This document shows, in pieces, positions 43,509 to 52,219 of a DNA stretch of 62,401 nt. The position numbers and the translations under genes were made by a program. This DNA is from Desulfatibacillum sp. Lineage in GTDB: Bacteria > Desulfobacterota > Desulfobacteria > Desulfobacterales > Desulfatibacillaceae. Numbering within the stretch: position 1 is the stretch's first letter; each line of letters begins with the position of its first letter. Below the pieces are notes generated by a model. That model searched no databases. It saw only the letters and a program-made list of their open reading frames with translations, and was not told the origin of the DNA. The stretch lies in assembly GCA_016342355.1 (NCBI GenBank), contig JAEINP010000030.1:1-62401 (forward strand), given 5' to 3'.

Positions 43509-44078
43509 ATGATTCAAGACCCCATAATCATTGTTTCTGGGCTACCCAGGTCCGGCACCTCCCTGGTTATGCAAATGCTGGACAAGGGCGGGGTGGAAGT
43601 GGTTACGGACAATGTCCGCAAGGCGGACAAGGACAACCCCCGAGGCTATTTTGAACTGGAAAAAGTTCTTAGCCTGGAAGAAGATAATTCGTGGCTCCAT
43701 TCCATGCGCGGCAAAGCCGTCAAGGTAGTCTCTCCCCTGTTGTACGACCTGCTTTTCACCGAGAAATTCAAGATCATTTTTGTACGGAGAAGCATGCGTG
43801 AAATCCTGGCTTCCCAGGCCGTCATGCTGGGGGAACTTGTTCAGGATGAAGCAACCTCGGACCCGGAAATGGGCCGGGCCTTTGAAAAACACCTGTGCAC
43901 AGTCCTTCAATGGCTGGACCGCCAGCATAACATGGAGGTCCTGACCATAAACTACAATGCCCTTATTGCGGCCCCATCCGAAGGCGCACGGATAATCAAC
44001 GAATTCCTGGGCGGCAACCTGGACGAATCCGCCATGGCTGTGGCCGTGACCCCCTCCCTGTACAGGCAGCGTTTCTAA
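43509..44078 (+). CDS. Sulfotransferase-family protein
   Basis: A 189-residue protein with the PAPS-binding loop VSGLPRSGTSLVMQML and the second PAPS block IIFVRRSMREILAS. It is short for a sulfotransferase and ends soon after the 3'-phosphate region; enzymes of this size occur in bacteria. No signal peptide, so it acts in the cytoplasm. As last gene of the exported phosphodiesterase cluster it suggests that a sulfated lipid or glycan is made and then processed outside. An AGGAGG-like RBS precedes it. Confidence 0.8.
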   Translation: MIQDPIIIVSGLPRSGTSLVMQMLDKGGVEVVTDNVRKADKDNPRGYFELEKVLSLEEDNSWLHSMRGKAVKVVSPLLYDLLFTEKFKIIFVRRSMREILASQAVMLGELVQDEATSDPEMGRAFEKHLCTVLQWLDRQHNMEVLTINYNALIAAPSEGARIINEFLGGNLDESAMAVAVTPSLYRQRF

Positions 44079-44293
44079 TCAGGATTCGACCTGCATAGAC
44101 CCTTGGAGTTCTTACCTGAACCTCCGGGCGGAACTCCCTCCTATATGCCCCAAACCAGGCATCCGATCAAACCACCGGTCGGGAAACCATCACCCTCGCA
44201 TTCTCCCTGTAGGGAACAGACCCTTTGATTAACTTGACCCTCCGACCGGATTCGGGCGATGATATTGTCAGGAACAGACTCACAGGAGGGATT

Positions 44294-44527
44294 ATGGCTT
44301 TGGAGATACAATTAAAACTATTCGCCACCCTTGCCAAATTCCAGCCTTCGGACCCAGATCACACGCCCATCACCGAGGGGGAATCCGTCACCCAAATACT
44401 GGAAAGGCTGGGCGTGCCCGTCAAGGAAGTGAAGCTGGTTTTCATCGACGGAGTGCGCAAGGAATTGTCCCACGTCCTTAAGGGCGGAGAGCGGGTTGGC
44501 ATATTCCCTCCCGTGGGAGGGGGGTGA
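44294..44527 (+). CDS. MoaD/ThiS-family sulfur-carrier protein
   Basis: A 77-residue ubiquitin-like protein ending in GGG, the di-glycine tail that is adenylated and thiocarboxylated. The body (KLFATLAKF, ERLGVPVKEVKLVFIDG) matches MoaD. AGGAGGG precedes the ATG at 44294; the earlier frame from 44225 is not used. The next gene starts 2 bp after its stop and encodes the matching E1-like enzyme. Together they could supply sulfur for molybdopterin, a tungsten-pterin enzyme or a thiamine-like product; no target enzyme is adjacent. Confidence 0.85.
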   Translation: MALEIQLKLFATLAKFQPSDPDHTPITEGESVTQILERLGVPVKEVKLVFIDGVRKELSHVLKGGERVGIFPPVGGG

Positions 44528-44528
44528 T

Positions 44529-45383
44529 ATGGGCGATACCTTGCAGGCTATCCACAAGGCGTCTTACCAGGGAGATCATCCCGGAAATGATCCCTTTCGG
44601 CTCATAAGAATCCGCGACGTGGCCGCCATTGCCGATGCGGAAAGACTCACTCCGGCCCAGGTGGAGATCATGGCCCTGGAGGCCGGGATTGTGCCTACCC
44701 GGTATGTGCGCAACATGGCGGCCATGGATTGCAGGGACCAAATCCGTCTGCTCAGTTCCACGGCGGCTGTCATCGGCCTGGGGGGGCTGGGAGGTTACGC
44801 GGCCCAAACCCTGGCCCGGTCCGGGGTGGGCAGACTGGTTCTCATTGATGGAGATGCCTTTGAACAGACCAACCTCAACCGCCAGAATTTTTGCAATAAC
44901 CACACCTTGGGTGAGAACAAGGCCGAAGCCGCCGCCGAGGGCATAGGGGCGATCAATCCCTCGGTGCAGGTGGCTTTTGAAGGCGTTTGCCTGGACAAGG
45001 ATAATGCAGCGGACATCCTGAAAGGGGCGGACGTGATCCTGGACTGCCTGGGAGGACTGGATACCCGGGTGATCTTGCAAAAGGCGGCCCAGAGGCTTGG
45101 CATTCCCTTGGTGTCTGCGGCCCTGGCTGGTTTTTCAGGCCATGTGACCACGGTCTATCCCGGAGACCAGGGGCTTTTTCCCCTCATGGGGATGGAGGAG
45201 GATTCCACTGGCGGTGGCGTGGAGCTGGACCTGGGCTGCCCATGCCCGCCTGTCAGTATGGCTGCCAGCCTCCAGTGTTCGGAGGCCATCAAGGTCCTTA
45301 CCGGAAAGGGTCAGACCCTGCAAAACAAGATTCTGGCGTTTGACCTGTTGGACAATACCTTTCAGATTCTGAACCTTGCCTGA
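44529..45383 (+). CDS. HesA/MoeB/ThiF-family adenylyltransferase
   Basis: A 284-residue E1-like enzyme expected to adenylate the C-terminus of the MoaD-like protein encoded 2 bp upstream. The nucleotide site is VIGLGGLGGYAAQTLARSGV, the Asp is in VLIDGDAFEQTNLNRQ, and the C-terminal block has CPCPPVSMAASLQCSEAIK. It carries an extra N-terminal helical segment of about 80 residues. No rhodanese domain. Start at 44529 behind a strong GGAGG region. Confidence 0.88.
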   Translation: MGDTLQAIHKASYQGDHPGNDPFRLIRIRDVAAIADAERLTPAQVEIMALEAGIVPTRYVRNMAAMDCRDQIRLLSSTAAVIGLGGLGGYAAQTLARSGVGRLVLIDGDAFEQTNLNRQNFCNNHTLGENKAEAAAEGIGAINPSVQVAFEGVCLDKDNAADILKGADVILDCLGGLDTRVILQKAAQRLGIPLVSAALAGFSGHVTTVYPGDQGLFPLMGMEEDSTGGGVELDLGCPCPPVSMAASLQCSEAIKVLTGKGQTLQNKILAFDLLDNTFQILNLA

Positions 45384-45409
45384 GTCCCCCACCGTATTTT
45401 TTTGTGGAA

Positions 45410-48379
45410 TTATTCCCTGTCCAGGGGAAGCCGGATCATGAATGCAGCGCCCCTGCCCGGGGAAGACTCCACCTGCATGGCGCCCTTGTGGTTTTCCGTG
45501 ATGATAAAATAGGAGACTGACAGGCCCAGGCCGGTTCCTACGCCCAGTTCCTTGGTGGTGAAAAAGGGTTCAAAGACGCGTTTGCGGACGCTTTCGTCCA
45601 TACCCATGCCATTGTCCCTGATTTCAATAAGGGCCATGTCTTTCTCCGTGGAAATCCGGATGTCAATTTCAGGAGGGGCTTGGGTATTTCTTTGCCCGGT
45701 CATGGCCTGGGCCGCGTTTTGCAAAAGGTTGAAAACAACCTGCTGGATTTTTGTTTTTTCGCACCGCACTTGAGGCATGGGACTCTGGTAGTTCCGGGTT
45801 ATCTGTATTTGCCTGAAATCATACTGCTTTTTCAGGTCAAAGTCGCTGGAGGCCAGTTCAATGGTCTGGTCAACCACCTTGCACAGATCCTGGGGCAAAA
45901 AGGCGGAATCCCCTTTGCGGCTGAAATCCAGCATGTTGTTGACGATGGCGGCGGCCCGCCCCCCGGATTCCCGGATGGCCTCCATGACCCGGTTCAGATC
46001 CCGTTTTTCCAGGTAAGTCTGGATAGCCTCTATGGATGTGCCGGACTCCTTGGCGATGGCATGGTTTTTTTGTAAACTTGGCCCCAGCCGCTTTTCCAGC
46101 ACCTGGACATTTTGAATGATACCCGCCAGGGGGTTGTTTATTTCGTGGGCCATGCCTGCGGCCAGTCCGCCAACGGACATCATTTTTTCCGATTGAATCA
46201 TCATTTCTTCCAGGCGCACACGTTCTGTGACGTCATCCACTCGGATCACCGCGCCTTTCATGGCGCTTTCCGAGAGGGGATATACGGTCATATCCCAGTA
46301 TCGTTGGCTTCCCTGGAATTGAACGGGGATCTTTGCCTGCTCCGATATTTTTTGTCTTTCAATAGCCTGTTTCACCATGTCCACCAGATTGGAAAACTGG
46401 GGGAAAACGTCCGCAAGATTTTTACCCTTTACTTCCGAGAAGGATTTTCCCGCCATTGCCTGGGTTTTTCGGTTCCATCGGGTAATTTTTCCCAGCTCAT
46501 CCACTCCCACCAGAACAGACGGCATGGAATCAATGATGCTGGTCAGGAAATCCCGAAGCCTCTCCAGTTCCTCTTCCGCCTGCTTGGGTCCGGAAATATC
46601 CCGAATGATGGTGGAAAAATACTCTATTCGGCCTTCCGCGTCCTTATGAGACATGATGACCTGGGAGGTGGGTATTTCTCTGCCGTCCGGTCCTATGAGG
46701 GCCGTTTCTCCAACCCAGTGCCCTTCCTTGGCGGCCGCAGGGACTCCTATGTTTCCAACAATCTCCCTGGCCCAGAGAGGATGAGCCTCCTGAACATAGG
46801 GGTATTCCGGATGCTGGTCGGCCTCCAGTCCAAGCATGCGCTTTCCTGCGGGGTTTATATAGGTGATTTTCAAATCCGCCGTTGAAAAGGATACCATGTC
46901 CGATGTGGATTCCAGCACGGTGGTAAGCATGGTGCGTTGGGCTTCCGCCTCTTTCCGTTGGGTGATGTCCGCAATGGTGGCTATGATATGGCTCTTACCC
47001 CGCAGGGTGACGGTGTTCAACCGTACTTCCGCATCAAACAGGGCGCCATCATGCCTTTGGTGCTTCCATTCAAAATGTTGGGGTCCGCCCTTAAAGGCCT
47101 TACTTATATAATGTTTCGCCAGCATCGTGGAATTTTGACCATTAGGCTGTGCGGGAGGTGAGAAATCAATGGGCGTCATGCGTAAAATTGTATCCCGGGT
47201 TGCTTTAAAAAGATCCTCAGCCTTGGCGTTACAGTCAACAATTCGATTTTCATCCAAAACAAAAATAGCATTCCCGGCGTTTTCGAAAAGCGCTCTGTAC
47301 TGCTGTTCGCTTTCCGTCAGGGCGCGGGTCCTTTCTGTGATCATTTCCTCCAGGTGATCCTGATACCGGGACAGCTCTTCCAAACGACGTTTCCGTTGGC
47401 TGATATCCCGGAAACTGCCTTCCACCCCTGCAATGGCGCCCTTGGAATCCCTGAAATAGGCGGAGTTGGTTCCTACCCAAACAGGTTTGCCTTCCTTATG
47501 GCGCAGCCGAACCTCCATGTCCGTAACCTTGCCGGTAACTCCCAACGCTGCGAGAAACTCTTTCCGGTCAGAAGGTTCATAATAGAAAACCTGCGAAATT
47601 TCCTTTCCAAGGATTTCATCCAGGGTATAGCCCAATAGCTTGGGAGTGGACGGACTGGCCCAAATGACTGTGCCATTTATATCCGTCCTGTAAAAGCAGT
47701 CCTGCATGTTTTCAAAAACATTGCGCAGGCGGGCTTCACTTTCCCTTAACGCAGTCTCCGTAGCCGTTGCGTGGATAACTTGGGTGATGGTGGCAGCCAT
47801 GCTTTTGAGAAGGCTGTGTTCTTCCTGAGAGATAGCATGCTGGCTGAACAGGCCCAATACGCCCAGGGCTTTGCCGTCCTCGGAAAGGAGACGGTGGCCG
47901 AAAAAGGAAACCATGCCCAGTTCCTTGGCCCATTGGTGGCCATGGACACGTGGGTCGTTGGTGACGTCATTGGTAAGGAATTCGGGGAGGGCGCCGGTTC
48001 CAATCAATCCGATTTTATATGCGCCAAGAGGTATCCTGGCGTGTTTTCCATCTAAACGAGTGTATCGGCCAGAGCTGGCCACCAAGCGCAGGCATTTTTC
48101 CCGGTTGGCGCAAAAGTGGGGGCCATCGGTGAATTGGTCATGAAAACAACCTGTTTCACATTTATCTCCCGGGCCAACCAGCCAGATTCGGACGAAATCC
48201 GCGTCAAATATCCTCACGATTTCCTGCGTGATCAGGTTGGCTCTCTCTTCAAGGCTGCCCGGATAAATGAGCTTCTCCTTGAGATTGGTAAGGCCTTCCA
48301 ATCTGGCCAGGAGCCTTTTCTGCCTCAGGGTCTCCTGTTCCAGCCTCTGAACTTTGTGGTCGAGATAGTGTTCCTCCAA
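45410..48379 (-). CDS. Cytoplasmic multi-sensor histidine kinase (GAF, four PAS, HisKA, HATPase)
   Basis: A 989-residue kinase without membrane segments. An N-terminal GAF-like domain (about 40-215) has four Cys (74, 78, 90, 96). PAS domains begin near residues 218, 365, 490 and 618; the phosphoacceptor is in AAGMAHEINNP, followed by the ATPase domain with DNGMGMD and TGLGLSVSYFI. No receiver is attached and no response regulator gene is adjacent. It starts with TTG at 48379, supported by AGGAG 5 bp before and by no ATG nearby. It likely reads cytoplasmic redox or metabolite signals; ligands unknown. Confidence 0.9.
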   Translation of the reverse strand: MEEHYLDHKVQRLEQETLRQKRLLARLEGLTNLKEKLIYPGSLEERANLITQEIVRIFDADFVRIWLVGPGDKCETGCFHDQFTDGPHFCANREKCLRLVASSGRYTRLDGKHARIPLGAYKIGLIGTGALPEFLTNDVTNDPRVHGHQWAKELGMVSFFGHRLLSEDGKALGVLGLFSQHAISQEEHSLLKSMAATITQVIHATATETALRESEARLRNVFENMQDCFYRTDINGTVIWASPSTPKLLGYTLDEILGKEISQVFYYEPSDRKEFLAALGVTGKVTDMEVRLRHKEGKPVWVGTNSAYFRDSKGAIAGVEGSFRDISQRKRRLEELSRYQDHLEEMITERTRALTESEQQYRALFENAGNAIFVLDENRIVDCNAKAEDLFKATRDTILRMTPIDFSPPAQPNGQNSTMLAKHYISKAFKGGPQHFEWKHQRHDGALFDAEVRLNTVTLRGKSHIIATIADITQRKEAEAQRTMLTTVLESTSDMVSFSTADLKITYINPAGKRMLGLEADQHPEYPYVQEAHPLWAREIVGNIGVPAAAKEGHWVGETALIGPDGREIPTSQVIMSHKDAEGRIEYFSTIIRDISGPKQAEEELERLRDFLTSIIDSMPSVLVGVDELGKITRWNRKTQAMAGKSFSEVKGKNLADVFPQFSNLVDMVKQAIERQKISEQAKIPVQFQGSQRYWDMTVYPLSESAMKGAVIRVDDVTERVRLEEMMIQSEKMMSVGGLAAGMAHEINNPLAGIIQNVQVLEKRLGPSLQKNHAIAKESGTSIEAIQTYLEKRDLNRVMEAIRESGGRAAAIVNNMLDFSRKGDSAFLPQDLCKVVDQTIELASSDFDLKKQYDFRQIQITRNYQSPMPQVRCEKTKIQQVVFNLLQNAAQAMTGQRNTQAPPEIDIRISTEKDMALIEIRDNGMGMDESVRKRVFEPFFTTKELGVGTGLGLSVSYFIITENHKGAMQVESSPGRGAAFMIRLPLDRE

Positions 48380-48418
48380 GTCCGCTCCTGTCTCCCAACT
48401 AAAGCAGCCAGTGATTGA

Positions 48419-48436
48419 ATTATACTAGTAAGTATA
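48419..48436 (-). promoter_or_regulatory. Candidate -10 box and adjacent palindrome upstream of the kinase
   Basis: TATAAT on the minus strand (48424-48419) overlaps a perfect 16-bp palindrome (48421-48436) with arms TATACT and AGTATA. There is no good -35, so a regulated promoter or operator is possible. Confidence 0.35.
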
Positions 48437-48539
48437 TAAACAGATGATACCTTTAACGGGCAAGTAATTAATTGGGGGCTTGGCCGGAAAGTTGAAGAAA
48501 GCCTGGCATGGGCCGTATGCCTGCGGACGGGGGGAGGGA

Positions 48540-49328
48540 TTACCCAACAGTGACAAAGGTTGCGGAATCGGGACCGGAGTCTTTCACCTCCGCAGATTTG
48601 CCTTGCTCAGGGTACGGTTCAGGGGCTACTGCTGATTCTTCCGCCTGGGAAGCGTTTTCCGTGTCCCCCACGTCCTCGCCTTCGCCCGTGCTCCTGGCGT
48701 TTTCGGCCATTTCAGCACGCGCTTCCGTGAGTATCTGGGACGCTCTGGCCGCTACCGACCTGTCCTGGCCCGAGGGGTTGGCAGGGGCAAGGGCGGCCCG
48801 TTTGACCTGTTGCATTTTTACCACCGTGGCTTCCGGTTCGGACTCCCGCGATGTGTCCACCTGCACTTCTCCACCCACGGCGTAGCGCTTTCCATCCGGT
48901 CCTTGCTGATATGAAAAACTGGCGCCCGATTGGACAACACCGGCTCCGGCGGCCATGTGGGCCGCCTCATGGGCGCGGACTTCCTGATCCCGCTTTTTTA
49001 ACTCCTGAACCTGTTCCTTTTCTCCCTCTGTCAGTTCAGCCTTATTGGAAGTCCCGGCATGCTCTGCCTCACTGGCCTCCCCGGGGTGGGCAGCTTCAGC
49101 TTGGTCGGCCTCTTTGGCGCCTTCGCTGTGTGTAACCCCTTGAACGGCGTTTTTGCGGCCGTCATCCTGGTTCCGTGAAAGGGCGGCGCCCTCTGTGGAT
49201 ATGTCCACCTTGTCCTCCGTGTCAAAGGGCGACAACCTTGGGGAAGCCTGGGAGGCCTCCCGGGATGCCCCGGAAATGGGAGAATAGGCTTGGTAGGCCT
49301 GGGTGACTTGTGAGGACGAAATATTCAT
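48540..49328 (-). CDS. SprA-related putative metalloprotease-like protein
   Basis: A 262-residue protein. The N-terminal 100 residues are low-complexity, rich in Ala, Glu and Ser. The C-terminal part is the SprA-related domain: LKKRDQEVRAHEAAHMAAGA carries an HEAAH zinc-like motif, followed by SFSYQQGPDGKRYAVGGEV. Family members are often annotated as putative metalloproteases, without a proven function. There is no signal peptide; GGGAG precedes the ATG. Confidence 0.78.
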   Translation of the reverse strand: MNISSSQVTQAYQAYSPISGASREASQASPRLSPFDTEDKVDISTEGAALSRNQDDGRKNAVQGVTHSEGAKEADQAEAAHPGEASEAEHAGTSNKAELTEGEKEQVQELKKRDQEVRAHEAAHMAAGAGVVQSGASFSYQQGPDGKRYAVGGEVQVDTSRESEPEATVVKMQQVKRAALAPANPSGQDRSVAARASQILTEARAEMAENARSTGEGEDVGDTENASQAEESAVAPEPYPEQGKSAEVKDSGPDSATFVTVG

Positions 49329-49530
49329 GATTTACTCCCTTACGCGACGGATAATACCATCCTTGTTCATAATCGGTATCATGGGGCTGGTCCTTTAATG
49401 GTTAAAACCCGCTGTTTTCAGAAACCAAGGCAAGCCCCCTATCCAGGATTGACGCATCTGTTTGTTTTTGATATTTATTATCAACTGGATATCCCGGCCC
49501 TGAATAGCTATGTTCAAAGGAAATTTTTTT

Positions 49531-50118
49531 ATGATAAAACCCACTCTCCTGGCTTCGTGGAAACAATCCCGGTTCAACACCTGCGGCCCGGCTAGCCTGA
49601 TGACGGCCTTGCACGAGTTGGGCAAACCCGGCCTGTCCCAACACAGGGAAATGGAAATCTGGAAGCATGTGCGCCACCCCTTTTCCTTGGGCAGCCTGCC
49701 CGCCTACATGGCGGTTTATGCGGCGAAGCAGGGTGTGACCGTTTCCCTGCTTCACAAGGATATTGCCCCGCCCGCGATGAAAGTCCATTGGAAAAAGCCT
49801 CGGCGCAGCCTGCACCAGCATCTGCTTAGAGCCTATTACCTCACCACCAAACAGGAAGGATCCAGAGGCCTGAACGTGGATTGTTATCAGGATGAAAAGG
49901 AAATCCTGGAAAGGATGATAGCGAACCCCGGCTTGCGGGTGATTTACCTGATAATGGATGATGACGGATACCTCCACTATGTCCTGGCCCGGGAAAAAGC
50001 CGGTAGCATAGCGATTATGGACCCCTATTACGGTCGCAACTCCCTGTTTGACCAACCGGATTTTTTAATGAAGCTGGGCCGGGCCATGATGGGTTACGCC
50101 ATCCTTATTTCCCATTGA
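49531..50118 (+). CDS. C39-like cysteine peptidase-fold protein
   Basis: A 195-residue protein of the C39-like family. The catalytic Cys block is NTCGPASLMTALHELG, the His is in GYLHYVLAR and the Asp in IMDPYYGRN. No transporter or bacteriocin gene is linked, and there is no signal peptide, so it is a free-standing cytoplasmic enzyme, perhaps a peptidase or transglutaminase-like protein. Start at 49531 is chosen for AAAGGAAA about 8 bp upstream; an ATG at 49510 is possible. Confidence 0.72.
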   Translation: MIKPTLLASWKQSRFNTCGPASLMTALHELGKPGLSQHREMEIWKHVRHPFSLGSLPAYMAVYAAKQGVTVSLLHKDIAPPAMKVHWKKPRRSLHQHLLRAYYLTTKQEGSRGLNVDCYQDEKEILERMIANPGLRVIYLIMDDDGYLHYVLAREKAGSIAIMDPYYGRNSLFDQPDFLMKLGRAMMGYAILISH

Positions 50119-50250
50119 TCGAACCTCCCGGATTACGGCATGTTTGGGGGTTTGCCGAAAAACCAGGCAAGGCTGACATATTGGGGAATTTTCGAGCAAT
50201 AGGAATAATATAAATAAATCCGGATTGTTATGTTTGGGTCATGCATCATA

Positions 50251-50279
50251 TTGACACTTTGTGCAAAAGAGTTTATATA
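50251..50279 (+). promoter_or_regulatory. Sigma-70 promoter for lepA-leuC-leuD
   Basis: TTGACA at 50251-50256 and TATATA at 50274-50279 with a 17-bp spacer. Leader to the lepA ATG is about 125 nt. Confidence 0.75.
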
Positions 50280-50410
50280 TGCAGGTTCATCATTAGCCCA
50301 AGGGCCGGTTGTGGCTTTGGGGACCTTTTTGGCCTATATAATTGTAACTTGTCCCGCCATGAAACATGGGCGGGCAGCCGGAGACGCCGCTTTTTGGCGG
50401 TACACTGACT

Positions 50411-52207
50411 ATGGATCGTATACGAAATTTTTCCATCATCGCCCATATAGATCACGGCAAGTCCACCTTGGCCGATCGCCTGATTCAGGCTACCGGTGTT
50501 GTGAACGAACGGGACTTCCAGGACCAGATGCTGGACACCATGGATATTGAGCGGGAGCGGGGCATTACCATCAAAAGCCAGACCATCCGCCTGCCCTATA
50601 CTGCCAAGGACGGAAAGGAATATATCCTCAACCTCATCGACACCCCGGGCCACGCGGATTTTACCTACGAGGTAAGCCGCGCCCTGGCGTCCTGCGAGGG
50701 GGTCCTGCTGGTGATTGACGCCAGCCAGGGCGTAGAGGCCCAGACCCTGGCCAACTTGTACTTGGCCATGGAGCATGACCTGGAAATCATTCCCGTTATC
50801 AACAAGATAGATCTTCCTTCCGCCGATATTGAACGCGTCATGAACCAGATTGACGAAGACCTGGGCCTGGATTCGGACAAGACCATATGCGTGTCCGCCA
50901 AGGAAGGCACCGGGGTTCCCGAACTGCTGGAGGCTATTGTCAACTATCTGCCTTCGCCCAAGGGAGACCCGAACGCCCCCTTAAAGGCCCTGATTTTTGA
51001 CTCCCATTATGACGCTTTCCGGGGGACCATTGTCCATTTCAGGGTTTTTGATGGAAAACTTAACAAGGGCGATACCATCAAGTTTTTGTTCAATAACTCC
51101 ACCCACAAGGTGGAGGAAACCGGTTTTCTTCAGATTCAAAGGATTCCGCAAAAATCCCTGACCGCCGGGGACGTGGGGTATGTCATCGCCGGAGTCAAGA
51201 CCGTCAGTGACACCCGTTGCGGGGATACCATCACTCATAAGGAAAGACCCTGCGATGAGGCCATGCCTGGCTTTAAAGAAGCCAAACCCGTGGTTTTTTC
51301 CTCTATCTATCCTGTGGCTTCCGACGAATACCCGGATCTCACCGTGGCCCTGGAAAAGTTGAAACTCAATGACGCCTCCCTGGTGTACGAAAAGGATTCC
51401 TCGGCGGCCCTGGGCTTTGGATTTCGGTGCGGCTTTCTGGGGCTCCTGCATCTGGAAGTGGTTCAGGAACGCCTGGAAAGGGAATTCGACCTGTCCCTGC
51501 TGCTTACGGCGCCTTCAGTCCAGTACCGGATCACCATGGACGACGGAGAAATCATGATCGTGGACAATCCGGCATTGTACCCGGACCCCATGTCGATTGA
51601 AGGCTCGGAAGAACCCTATATCAAGGCCGCCATCATCATTCCGGACCGGTACATGGGCGCAGTCATGAAACTGTGCCTGGACCGCCGGGGCATCAACCTG
51701 GGTTATCAGTATCTCACCTCCAACCGTATGGAAATGGCCTTTGAGCTGCCCCTGGCCGAGGTGATTTACGATTTCTACGACAGGCTCAAAAGCGTCACCC
51801 AGGGTTACGGGTCCTTTGACTACGAAGTGACCGGGTACAAACCCAGCAATCTGGTGAAAGTGGATATTCTCATCAACGGCGACAAGGTGGACGCCCTGTC
51901 CATGCTGGTGCATAAGGAAAATGCAGCAGCCCGGGCCAGGCACGCCTGCGATAAACTCCAGGAAGAAATCCCCCGGCAGATGTTCAAGATCGCCATCCAG
52001 GGGGCCATTGGCGGGAACATCATTTCCCGCAAGACCATTTCAGCCTATCGGAAAGACGTGACCGCCAAGTGTTATGGCGGAGACATATCCCGTAAACGAA
52101 AATTGTTGGAAAAACAGAAAAAGGGAAAAAAGCGAATGAAGATGGTGGGGAACGTCATGATCCCCCAGTCCGCTTTTCTCGCTGTGTTGAAGTCCAACGA
52201 CGAATAA
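50411..52207 (+). CDS. lepA: Elongation factor 4 (LepA), ribosome back-translocase
   Basis: A 598-residue GTPase. G-motifs are AHIDHGKST, DTPGHADF and NKIDLP; the EF-G-like domains III-V and the LepA-specific C-terminal domain (FKIAIQGAIGGNIISR) are present. The frame opens at 50366, but the ATG at 50411 gives the usual MDRIRNFSIIAHID. It acts on ribosomes with mispositioned tRNA or during 30S assembly. leuC follows after 12 bp. Confidence 0.96.
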   Translation: MDRIRNFSIIAHIDHGKSTLADRLIQATGVVNERDFQDQMLDTMDIERERGITIKSQTIRLPYTAKDGKEYILNLIDTPGHADFTYEVSRALASCEGVLLVIDASQGVEAQTLANLYLAMEHDLEIIPVINKIDLPSADIERVMNQIDEDLGLDSDKTICVSAKEGTGVPELLEAIVNYLPSPKGDPNAPLKALIFDSHYDAFRGTIVHFRVFDGKLNKGDTIKFLFNNSTHKVEETGFLQIQRIPQKSLTAGDVGYVIAGVKTVSDTRCGDTITHKERPCDEAMPGFKEAKPVVFSSIYPVASDEYPDLTVALEKLKLNDASLVYEKDSSAALGFGFRCGFLGLLHLEVVQERLEREFDLSLLLTAPSVQYRITMDDGEIMIVDNPALYPDPMSIEGSEEPYIKAAIIIPDRYMGAVMKLCLDRRGINLGYQYLTSNRMEMAFELPLAEVIYDFYDRLKSVTQGYGSFDYEVTGYKPSNLVKVDILINGDKVDALSMLVHKENAAARARHACDKLQEEIPRQMFKIAIQGAIGGNIISRKTISAYRKDVTAKCYGGDISRKRKLLEKQKKGKKRMKMVGNVMIPQSAFLAVLKSNDE

Positions 52208-52219
52208 CGGAGACAAACA

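Noticed and set aside
50340-50400. Possible hairpin in the lepA leader around GCCGGAGACGCCGC
   Set aside because: Pairing is short and no known riboswitch or attenuator pattern or leader peptide could be recognised.
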